From Paralichthys olivaceus (taxonomy: Eukaryota; Chordata; Actinopteri; Pleuronectiformes; Paralichthyidae): DNA of 64,000 bases. The translations under genes and the position numbers were made by a program. The notes below the pieces were generated by a model. It made no database searches and was not told the DNA's origin. It saw nothing but the letters and a program-made list of their open reading frames with translations. The DNA lies in assembly GCF_024713975.1 (NCBI RefSeq), contig NC_091103.1, positions 1,841,001 to 1,905,000 of the forward strand, given 5' to 3'. Of this stretch, positions 1 to 48,000 are shown one piece after another (positions within the stretch are counted from its first letter, which is position 1; every line of letters begins with the position of its first letter).

Positions 1-221
1 AGGATTTGATGCAGTTTCAGTTATTTATATCACAACATATGGATCTTAATGGATTTCATGTTTTAGTCGAATATAAACGAAACAATGTGAATCACAGCTG
101 TTTGAGTGTTAACGATTGTTTACTGTTGTTCTTGATATGAAACAGTCACCTTCTTGTGTGCATGTAAATACAGCCAGTCGCTGATAAATAACAGTTTTCA
201 TTCAGTGTAGCGTAAAGTAAT

Positions 222-37479
<37,258 letters not shown>

Positions 37480-37899
37480 GTCAGCCCGACGAACCTGAGT
37501 GCGCGGCGGACTCTCTGTCAGAGGCGGTGGGAGGAAACCAAAAAATAAAAATGGGGGGGAAAAACCGCAACGGCGTCCCACAGAGAGAGAGGCGGGATGG
37601 GGAGGGATACGCGACCGGGCGAGGAGTCCGTGTTCGGTCGCCGCTTCCAGCCGTGAGAGCGCGTCTCTGGGTGATGAAGAGCCGGTGTGAGAGTGAGAGA
37701 TTCCCCGCTGCTGCTGCCGCCGCTGCCGGGAGGACAAGAGCTGCTCGGTGCGGCTGCTGGGAGGAACCGGCCGGAACCACAAGCTGCGGGCAGCGAGCAC
37801 ACAAGGTTCCGGCTCGACCCTTCAAAATAACAGCACTGACTCCACGCGACACAAATAAAGTTCTTCTCTACTTCTATCAAATCAGTCATCCAACCATAA

Positions 37900-37928
37900 C
37901 CCCCCCCCCCCCCCCCCCCCCACCCCCC
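37900..37928. repeat. poly-C tract (22 C, then A, then 6 C)
   Basis: An uninterrupted C run on the plus strand gives a G run on the actn4 sense strand about 420 bases upstream of its start codon. It is a G-quadruplex candidate and also an assembly-prone homopolymer. Confidence 0.9.
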
Positions 37929-39113
37929 TTTACAATCTTCATGTGTTTATCTATCATAACAATGTCAATTATAATCATAATCTATAATTTTACATCGCAT
38001 TACTGTTGTGTATTATTTAATCATTGTAATCATAATCATCATTATAATTACCCTCAATAACAATGGCCATTTATTCACTTTGCCTTTCTTGACACCCAAG
38101 GAGATAAATGAACACATGAATGATTAAAGTAAAAGCAAATGTTAAGATTAGAAGAGACATTTTCATTTATAGAGTCAGTGCTCCAAAATCTTTTATATTA
38201 ACCATTACGCAACTGAACAGCTCTTTTATTTTCTTGTTGTACTGCGGCTGTTGGTCAGTTCACGTCTGATTTGATTTGTTTATTTATTTTTAAACTATAA
38301 AATATACATGAAGAATAAAAAGAAGAAAGAGTAAAATAACAGTAAACAATAAACAGGGAAACATAAATCAACAATTCATTCACAAATGATGGAGCTGCCA
38401 TGAACTCGACTGCTGTCCGGATCAATCAAACACTGTGTTGTAGAAAAATGAATAAATAAAACTAAATAGAAATATAAAATACAATCAGCTTCTCTAAAAT
38501 GTCTCAGTGGATTTATTTATGAATGGAGATTCAACTCTCCACTGGAGATCTCTTATGTAAACAGATTTATTTTCTGTGAATCCGCCCCACACGGCTCTGG
38601 TGTTTTATTTTGAAGTTGGCCTCGCCTGCTTCCTGTTATAAACCTGGTCACTTGTGTCCTTCGGGCTCAGACACCTCATTAATATTCATGAGACATTTGG
38701 ACAGGAGCTGCTGAGACAATGAAATTGAATCGATCAATTAAATATGAAATGTATTTTCCTCACAGAGCCACAGTTTCTTCACTTCACTGACAAAAAAGAA
38801 AATATCAACTTGAACAAAGACTTTAATTTTAACCCACAGATCAATTCAATTGTGTTTGTATAAGTTGTTAACTTTGTTTAATTAGTTAACAAGTGTCTTT
38901 TTTCTGTCTGTGGTTCTGAGGGTCTTGACCTGAAGTCTATGTTTGTGGACCAGCAGATTCACAATCAATGGGTCAATTTCACTTTTCAAAACATTTTCCT
39001 TGTAAAATATTGAATAATGTCCAGTGTTGATGATCAAAAATATATGAAGTGACCTGAGAAGGTAAAATGAGTCTTTGTTAGATTATTTGTGTGCAGCTGG
39101 GAACATCAGTGGG

Positions 39114-39320
39114 TCATGATCCAAATGTTTTAGAGCCACTGACGTCATAAAGAGCCTGAGCTGCAGCAGCATCCATTACTCCTGGTTTGGAGGGTGGCCG
39201 TCCCGTCTGCAGGAGCCACCTCCAGAAGTAGGTCATGCTCAGGCTGTCCTGGTCGATTAGCGTCACCACAGCCCAGAGCAGCATATACACTCCAGCTCTG
39301 ATACTGTCATGTGATGCCAT
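39114..39320 (-). CDS. possible small ORF, 68 residues, unrecognised
   Basis: The ORF starts MASHDSIRAGVYMLLWAVVT and has one hydrophobic stretch at about residues 10-22 and an aromatic TYFWRW motif. A CCAAT box in the same orientation (GACCAATCAC) lies about 25-35 bases upstream of the ATG, in a G+C-richer patch. I recognise no family. No splice structure is needed, but an ORF of this size can arise by chance, so this is a candidate only. Confidence 0.25.
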   Translation of the reverse strand: MASHDSIRAGVYMLLWAVVTLIDQDSLSMTYFWRWLLQTGRPPSKPGVMDAAAAQALYDVSGSKTFGS

Positions 39321-40204
39321 ACAGTGCGGCTCGGCTGCTCGCCACGCTGTGATTGGTCACCACAGGCCCGGGTCATAATTGTAGCCTGGTCCGGGCTCAT
39401 TAGCAGGAACAAGAGTTCTTATGAATGGACTGTTTTTCTATCTGTTTAAGGAGGGACACACACAAACAGCAGAGAAACACATTCTCATTGTCCAGTTTTT
39501 ACAAGAGCATCTAGATTTAGATTCCCGATTAACACCAGGACCCAACACACAGCGCTGATCACCTCATCCTTTTCCTTCTGTCTTTCATCCAGTTAGATAA
39601 GACAGCGTCCCTGATTGTCTCCAAACTTTACTTGTGACAGAAACACACTCCCCTCTCTCCTTATCCTGACCTGAAGCTAAGTTTAAACCCTGAACCAGCA
39701 CTTTACAGTTGTGTCCGAAAGTGAGGCCTGACTTCAATGTCTTTACTTTCCCATGACATCCTCACTCCAATGGTTTCAACCTCAGTGTGTATCCACACAC
39801 ACACTCACACACTCACACACGCACACACCCTCTGGTATGTGTATCTCAGGCTGTTCTCAGTGTAAAGAACGATGCTGGAAGACGGATATTTACACATACC
39901 AGACTTTAGCAAAGAGCAGAGGATCATTTCTGAAAATATCCACTGTGGTCGGGGGGTCACTGTCGAGACCGACCCCAGTGGAAAACTGCACAGAGACGCT
40001 ACGACCAAGTTCTTCATCAGTCGTCTGCACAGATTTAAAATGTTAAACCACAGAACAGGCAACATGATGGAAATGAGTTAAGGTCTCGTTACAGGACTGA
40101 AGCGACATTCACATGAACAGACGGTTCATTTTTAATCAAGTGAGTATTAACATTGACGAAGGACCACTGACCTTCTCTTGAGAACTTCATCACTATCAAT
40201 ATTT

Positions 40205-40249
40205 AGTCTTTTATTCTGAGGGTCCAGGGTTCAAGTCCCTGTTCAGGTG
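40205..40249 (+). pseudogene. tRNA-Lys 3'-half fragment
   Basis: Matches the anticodon-stem to acceptor part of the intact tRNA-Lys 360 bases downstream (GGTCCAGGGTTCAAGTCCCT and GTTCAGGT). The D arm and 5' acceptor strand are missing and the anticodon region is altered, so it cannot fold as a tRNA. Confidence 0.85.
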
Positions 40250-40609
40250 ATTAATTCAAGTTCAGATGCTTGAGGCAGACAGTTATATTCCGACCATGTG
40301 CTACAGTCGATTAATGTTGCTTGGATAAAATAGAAGAAAGAATTAAGAGAAATAAATTCCTACAGTTGTCAAAGGTTAATTAGAAACTGATGCTCCATGG
40401 AACACAAATCAAAGTGTAATCAAAAGGAATGAAGTTATGCTTTCAACAGGAGAAGTGTTTTCCAAGATCAGAATAAAACCTTATAATTATAATAATCCTA
40501 ATCTTTATTAAACAAGGTCAGAGACAGTGGACAGGACGTCCTCTTCTGGTGCACATACTGTAAATATACTTTTTCTTTTTTTTTTTATAAGGATTTTTGT
40601 CTGTTCAGA

Positions 40610-40682
40610 GCCTGGATAGCTCAGTCGGTAGAGCATCAGACTTTTAATCTGAGGGTCCAGGGTTCAAGTCCCTGTTCAGGCG
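40610..40682 (+). tRNA. tRNA-Lys (anticodon UUU), copy 1, intergenic
   Basis: A complete 73-base cloverleaf without intron. Acceptor GCCTGGA pairs with TTCAGGC (one G-U); the D arm is GCTC/GAGC; the anticodon stem TCAGA/TCTGA encloses CTTTTAA, so the anticodon is TTT; the T arm is CAGGG-TTCAAGT-CCCTG. Box A (TAGCTCAGTCGG) and box B (GGTTCAAGTCC) are intact. A TTTT Pol III terminator is at 40690-40693. It is identical to the two copies inside capn12 and lies on the opposite strand. Confidence 0.97.
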
Positions 40683-41228
40683 ATAGAAGTTTTAACAAGT
40701 TGGAATCTTCAGCCACAAAGAGGAACCATCATCTCTCACACATCTGAGTGAACCTGAGAACCTGAGAGCTAAAGGATTAAACAGCATGACACTTTAGTTC
40801 AAATCAGATTTGTTTCCACTTCAGATCTTCACATTAATAAAGAAACTATAAAACGGTATCATGCTGTAAATAAACATGAACCGCATGGATGGTGTTTAGT
40901 TTTTAATTTGCTGCTCCAATCCCCCAATCGCCGTACTGCACAGACTCTAACTCCAAATGACTTCTTTTCAAATGTTTTTATTGTGAAGGAAACATTCGTT
41001 AAACATACATTTTAATTTCAGAAAACATTATCACAGAGGAGGGATGAGAAAAACACAAAAACCTAACAATTCCCACAAACCTAACCTAGAACGTCTTCTA
41101 GAATCCAAGAATAATGCAACTTATTTATCCATTCCTTCTAAGAAAGAGAGCACAAGTCCGAGTGTCCGAGTCCGTCCAAAATCCTCCTACATTTATCACA
41201 CCTTGGTGATAGGTGTTGAAAAAGTTAA

Positions 41229-41480
41229 TGCAACTTTACATTACATTTCATTTAGCTGACGCTTTCCTCCAAAGCATTCAGAACAACAAGAACCAAGTAC
41301 ATTTTGCTCCAAAAAAGCCAAATTACAAAGTGCTACCATATAAGTGGTAGTCGGAAGAGATGTGTCTTTAGTCTGCGGCAGAAGATATGAAGACTTGCTG
41401 CTGTCCTGGTGTCAATGGGGAGCTCGTTCCACCATCGAAGAGCCAGGACAGCAAACACTTGTGATTTTGTCGAGCGTTAG
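41229..41480. repeat. teleost interspersed repeat (non-autonomous)
   Basis: Contains CATTTAGCTGACGCTTTCC, then AGTCGGAAGAGATGTGTCTT, then AATGGGGAGCTCGTTCCACC and GAGCCAGGACAGCAAAC. I recall this string of motifs as a very common dispersed element of teleost genomes. The terminal motif recurs in inverted orientation at 59040-59080. Exact class not determined. Confidence 0.6.
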
Positions 41481-42019
41481 CTCGCAGTTATACTTTACTT
41501 TAGAGTCATGTAGTAAAAATTTAAACTGCATTATTTATTAGACTGTATTAAGATCATTTGAACATTTATTCCAAATGTTCCCCATTATTTCGAAGAAGAA
41601 CTGGGGTTTATATCATTTGGATTTACCCGTCCCAGATCTTGTAAAATATCATTTATGAACGAAACTGTTTCCACAAAACAATCTGACTCCAAATCTAAAT
41701 TCAGGCTGAAGCAACATCTTCAAGTTTCATTCTGTTCCGTTCAAAAGTGAATCATACACTTCACTTTACACCACAGCAGCACGTCCATGTTTGCCCTTTG
41801 ACCCCGGGTGTTTCCGTGGATATACAATGACATCGTGCAGGAGGAGGAACTAAAGGCACAGTGTCACAATCTTTGTCCGCTTCATGCTTCGGTCACTGAA
41901 CTACACTTGACATCGTTCACACAGACAAATAAAACAGAAATCACACGTTGAGATCAAGCAGTGAAAAGAAAATGAATAAAGAGCTGAGGGAATCCTGGTG
42001 AGTGTGTGAGTGGAGCAGG

Positions 42020-42046
42020 TCAGTTGTACATGGTCATGTGGAGCCA
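42020..42046 (-). CDS. capn12: capn12 coding exon 20 (stop codon)
   Basis: Residues 691-698 (WLHMTMYN) followed by TGA. The WLxxTMYx ending is the classical calpain C-terminus. The acceptor is TGGTTCCAG. Possible polyadenylation hexamers on this strand lie at 41565-41570 and 41534-41539. Confidence 0.93.
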   Translation of the reverse strand, partial: WLHMTMYN

Positions 42047-45000
42047 CTGGAACCAGAGAGAGAACATGGAGTAGTTTATTTTCAGTTCTGTAAGTTTTAA
42101 TAAAAAAGGTGAAGCAGGAGTCGGGGGTGATGGAGATGTATCTGTGTTCATACCCGTCTGTAGCTGACTGCTATCTTTCCCATTCCTGCCACGTCGTACG
42201 CTTGGAATTTATCTGTGAAAGAGGAAAAAACAACATTTCATCTGTGACGAGCGTTTCAGTTCAACTCTTCTTGTGTGTGAGTTTACTGTCGGGACACGTG
42301 GCATCGGTTTCTGCTGACTGACGATAATCGTCAGCTACAGAGACCTTTCACAGATATTCTTGTTTCCATCTCCTCCTTCTGCATCAAGCGTCGTCTGCAG
42401 TTTTCTCCTCCTGTCTGTTTCCCATGCCTCCTCTGTTACCTCCCCCCCCCCTCTGTTCCTCCCCCTCTGTCGCTTTTCACTTCCTCTCCTCATTTTGCAT
42501 CGTATTGTAAATTCAAACACGTGGTGGTGGAGATGTGTGAGAGAATTATTTGTAATGATTTCAGCGTTATTGTTTCTGCAGCTCGTTTGAATCCTGAGAC
42601 AATGAGCCGTTGGTGTTTCTGCCTCTCTCCTCTCTTACGTATCATGCTCTCCAGTTTCATCACCAGGTACAAGAAGCCAGGGTAGCTGATGGTCATGTCG
42701 GGCTCAGTGTATCTCAGGCCAACCAGCTGCATCACCAGGTCGTCCACCGTGATCCCTGCAGCAGAAACACACAAGATGTTCTCTGTCATTCAAAGACTCA
42801 TGTCGTTCGAGTCCAGAAGCTCAAACAGATTCCTAGTTTAAAATTTCTGCCGCCTGAACAGGGACTTGAACCCTGGACCCTCAGATTAAAAGTCTGATGC
42901 TCTACCGACTGAGCTATCCAGGCTCTGAACACACTGGTTTTCATCCAAGGAAAAAAACAACAACACAAATCATAATTCGACTTGTTGAAGCTTCAACAAT
43001 GTCTGACTGTTTGTTTGATAAACAACTAAATCTCAGAGTTAATCTTCTGTGACACAAAAACTTCGTTTACGATGTCAAAATATTTGTAATGTGTGGAAAC
43101 ATGAAGTAAATCAGGTCGGAAGCTGATTCTTTATCTAATTCTAACACCTCAGTATTATATGTCACTCTATATTTGTTGTTAAAAGGCAGAGGAGGAGGTG
43201 AAGAGAGGTGGTTTGACTCCCCCTATTGGTCACATTACAGATGTAGAGACATGAAACCTGAATCTATCAGACATGTTTTAACACATGAACCTCTGAACAC
43301 AGCACGGAGAGGTTTAACATGTGCGTGAATCATGGATTAATTAATGTCGCTGTGGTTCCTCACTCGTACCTGCAGCCTTCAGAGCTGGAGCAACCTCCTG
43401 ATACTCCAGACGCTTGGTTTTGTTCTTGTCAAACACCAGGAAGATGTCCTGAGGAGAAATAAACAGCCTGCATGAAAAACGGACATTATAAAGTTCAACT
43501 CAACTTTAACGACCTGTGAGTTTTGGTGACTACAGCTCATCACCACTTCCTCCATCCGAGAACAAATGAATACAGATGTTCATCAGGTGTTTTTCAAATG
43601 AGCATAGTGACTGCCCTCTACTGGTAGAAAGCTGCCTATAGCAGTTGAATGTTTGCAGTTGATCAATGTGGAGGAAACTTGTGTCACCGCCTCCTCGGAT
43701 CAAATCTCTCTTATAAAAACTGTTTCTCTCTCATTTTTTAACTTTTAACGTGGTGGGGATGACAGTGTGTTGGACATTTAATGTAAGAGCTTGAACGTTA
43801 GCCCTTAAACTAACGTTGCGTTACCTCTTCCTCCTCCCTCTCTTGCACTAGCGCTGCCTCGGCTACGAGAGCTAACTCGGACGGATACGGCTCCGGACCA
43901 CTGTGGTGCTCCACCATACTGGTGCCCACTTCAGGGAATTCTTGAGGAGACAAGTCCTCTTCTTCTAAACAACCCTCTGTGTCATTGCCCATAGTTTTTA
44001 GGTCATTAAGCGATGATGGTTAAGGTGGATTGATATGTTTTCTCGTTGACGTCACAGTTGCTGAATGCTGATGACCCTACCGTCCACCTCTTGATCATGT
44101 CCCACAGACCCTGGAACTCAAGCCAGTTCAGCCGAGCGGTGCCCTGAGTCTGGATCAAATACTGAGGTCAAGAAAATGAACCAGACATTAACCAGAACAG
44201 TCTTCAACAGAGTCGGCTGTACAGTTCTGTCAATTAAGGAATTGTGATCCAGGAATCCAGAGAGAGGTGAGACTAGAATTTCAAGTAGCAACATTCACCT
44301 TGACTCAGAGGAACACAACGACCGACAACTGTTTAGCATAACGACTCTCAGCGCAGGTACAGACGTTAAATACAAAAAACAAGAACCTCTGAACATGTGA
44401 GTCTTCACAGACACGAGCTGAGACTCCTCATTGATAATAACAGACTATCTGGACATGTTTACAATTTAAATTCATTCCATTTTCCTGGTGCTCAGAACAG
44501 AAACGTCCTTTTTATTGGTGGGAGTTTGTTGAGATATAAGAAACAAGGATACATCCGTGAGGACCACCAGACTCTTGCAGTGCTCCAGAGCCAGATTCTT
44601 CTCACTGCCGGCCAACACTGGAGACAAGTCAGAACAGCAGAGAGAATTATTTTGGATGCAGGACGTTAAATCATGATGTTTAATGAGAACTGTAAACTTT
44701 GACATGTTTGTTAAATATTCTCATGTCAATGATAATAATGTTAATGTTCATTTCAGTGAAGGTGGGTCTCCAGGAGGCTCTGGGATAAACATCAGGTCAT
44801 ATTTCAAATATATTAAAAAAGTGTTTGAAAGGCTGCAGCTGTGTTTCAAAGCTGGAAATAAGCTGCCGCTAAGTTTTGAAGCGTCGTTTTGATGAGGCTG
44901 AGAAAATAAAGTATCTTTAACACCTTTTCAGAGATTCAAATTTGTCACTGTTCTCTCAGTGCATCAGCCGGTTTTCCAGGTTTGAAACCTTCTAAATGCT

Positions 45001-48000
45001 GATCTGAGAACTGGTTCTGTCGACAAAACCCACAACTTAAACATTTGCGAGCTTGAGACTGACATGTTTTTTCGGCAGCGTTGTCCTGCAGCTCTGATCT
45101 GAAACTCCACGGGAGGCTCCTAACCTATTGTTCGCTCTCTGCTTAAGTTCAGTCGAAAATCGCGTGTCGTATCCAAGGATATTTGGGACACATTAACTAC
45201 ACCAATTCATCACATGCAGCGAAAACAAAGACACGCAAACTGATTCTGAATCAGATGTCACTGACCTCCTCCCTGTATGGCCTCAGTCAGGAGGCTGTAG
45301 AGATGCACTGGTTTGCAAATCCCCTTCTGATGATCACAAGACATGAAACATTCACAGATCAAGCCTCACACAGTCACTCCTCTTCACATATCTATGATAT
45401 GTCATCATGTCTCTATGTAGATTATATATGAATCCATATATTTTAGTCTGAGTCTCTGAGGTGCAGGTAAATCTCACCTTGTTGCAGTGTTTCAGAAACA
45501 GACGTCTGGTGGATTTAGGAGAAGGGAGTGCAGCCTGGTGAGGATGTGACGGCTGCAGACAGAAAATACAGAGACACATTTCTTTTACAAACAATTGTCG
45601 AGTGTCAGGGTTTAACCGTGTTCAGCTATGGAGCGTTGGTGGAGCTGATTTATGGCAACAGGCGTTTTTAATTCAGTTGGCAGGTTATCCACCCACTTAT
45701 CTCAACCCAGTGCACGCTGGCACCTATCCCAGCATGCAATGGGTGGGAAGTGGGCAACGCCTTTAATCCGCTCAGCAGTCTATCACAGAGATAATATGTG
45801 CAGACAGACGACCATTCACACTCACACCGACATCAAACTAATCTGCAGGGCTAGAGGCTGAAACCGAGGCAGCGAATCAGATGAAGACATGGAAGCTGTG
45901 TCTCAAACACACACTGTGTTGACACGATACCAAGCCTCTTCAGTCAGTAACAATATTCACTTAGTTTAACTTCATCACTTCAAATGAAACAATTCAAACT
46001 GGGCATCTGAGTCGGTTGAAGAAGTTGCTATTGTGAAAGCGTCTGTGCAGAGAACCTCCCGCTGCATTGTGTGTTAATAAATGTGTGAAAAGCAAAGTCC
46101 AGACTCCAGATATTTTTCTGACGTAACAGTTTACTCCTCGTATGTGAAATATGTTCTCTGCTGCAGTCAGACTTGTTCATGTCAGTAAACACTCACACAT
46201 CAAGATGAGGACACGTTGGATTGACTTAACGAGCGTTGTGTCAACACCTGACACCTGACTGCATCTGCTGGGTTAAGTCAGGCCTGATAAGGTAGAGACA
46301 TCATGTTGATGTGGCTTCATAGTAAAAGGCCCAGTACTGATCCACTACATGTATTTAAAAACTTCTACGCCTGAACAGGGACTTGAACCCTGGACCCTCA
46401 GATTAAAAGTCTGATGCTCTACCGACTGAGCTATCCAGGCTCTGAAAGCAGACGTTTTCATCCCAAACAAAAAATAATTCGACATATCGAGGCTTCAACA
46501 GTGTCTGACTGTCTGTTTGTTCACTGTCATGGTCGGTGATATTCCTCCTACTGGGGTTTTACTTCCTTATAAGAAGTGGGTTTAATGTCCTCACATGTAT
46601 TTACTTTGCTACATGTCATCACCTTTATGTTTGTTCCCTCCCATAGTCTCTGTCTCTCTCTGTCTGTCTCTGTCTCTCTCTGTCTCTCTCTGTCTCTGTC
46701 TCTCTCTGTCTCTCTCTCTTTTAAGGTAACTGTTCAGGTGAGAGACGTTTGATTTTCTCCAGGTTCTGATCGCTCCTCTGACTTTCATTTCAAACATCTA
46801 CCTCACTGTGAATAATTTTACCAATTCAACACGTCTCTTACCTCAGTTTGTGAAATGATGTCTTGTGGTGGTTGGTTTGCTGGACTGAAAAAAGAAAATA
46901 TCAGAATCATCATAATTATGTTCACAGGTACGGACAAGATTCTAAGTTGTACTGATGTTTTTTCATTCTTCCATCCACAGATGACTCACGCGGCCTTGTT
47001 CCCCTGCTCCGTCAGTATCCGCAGGAGGAACGCCCCCTGCTGATTGGGCTCTGTGGTGGAGGGGATGATGATGTAGGAACCAGGTGGAAGAGAACCACGA
47101 AGAACCACCTCCCGGCGTGAGGAGTAATGGGGGCTGCAGAGGACGGGGCGGACGGCCTTGAGGTCCTCAGGAGACAAGTATGTTTTTGTGTGGTGGACCT
47201 GGTGAGACAGCAAAGATTTATTACACATGGATACGTAGTTCTCCATAGTAAAGTACAACTTATGGTACTTCCTGTCCGACAATTTTCAATTGTGTTGCAT
47301 TAATCGTATGTTTTGTGAAATCATCAAATGAGAGATTCAAACACTTTCTAATGCTTGAACACTGAAGTTAAACTTACATGTGCCAAGGCCGAACAATCCC
47401 ACATTTCACACACTCGTAGTGAATTTGAAATTTGAAAAAGTTGCATCGTCAAAGAAGGTGAAAAAGAATCCTGAAGTTTTTGTGTAATGCTGAACAGCAC
47501 GCTGGCACCAATCCCAGCATGCAATGAGTGGGCACACCCTTAATCCTCAAGGCTAATATGTGCAGACAGACAATCATTCCCTCTAACGTTAAAAAAACCC
47601 ACACAGATCAAGTACAGTTGTGTGTGTGTACCGGGAATACATGCAGGGCGATGGACAAGTCGATGCCTCTACGTCTGCAGTGTTTCTGCATCAGAGCTAA
47701 AATAAAGGAGCAGGTCTTCTGAGAGTTGCCGCTGTCCTCTGGCAGGACGAAGTTGAACTGAGGGTTCTGCCAGAACAAGCCTGCAGACACACACACACAC
47801 ACACACACACACAGCGAGTGACACAATGTGTAATGATAGCAAAAGACCCAGAATAACAATTCAAGTCGCCCCATAAGATTATATTGTCGTGTCTCAGCTG
47901 CTAAAAGAGACGAGCTGCTGGACTGATTCCAAGTGTTTTGTGTTACTGGAATTCTCCTTTAAGTGGAATGTTACTCCCCCTCCCCCCCCCGGGCCAAATG

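Larger units (their letters stand above)
37480..42019. other. actn4-capn12 intergenic region
   Basis: Between the actn4 start codon and the capn12 stop codon lie the actn4 promoter, a poly-C tract, a weak small ORF at 39114-39320, a tRNA-Lys fragment, an intact tRNA-Lys and a teleost interspersed repeat at about 41229-41480. The remainder (38000-39100, 39400-40200 and 40700-41200) is AT-rich with nothing I can name. Confidence 0.7.

Noticed and set aside
37527..38060. 177-codon plus-strand open frame
   Set aside because: Antisense of the actn4 CpG-rich leader, ending in poly-Pro from the C tract and AT-rich sequence; no family features.
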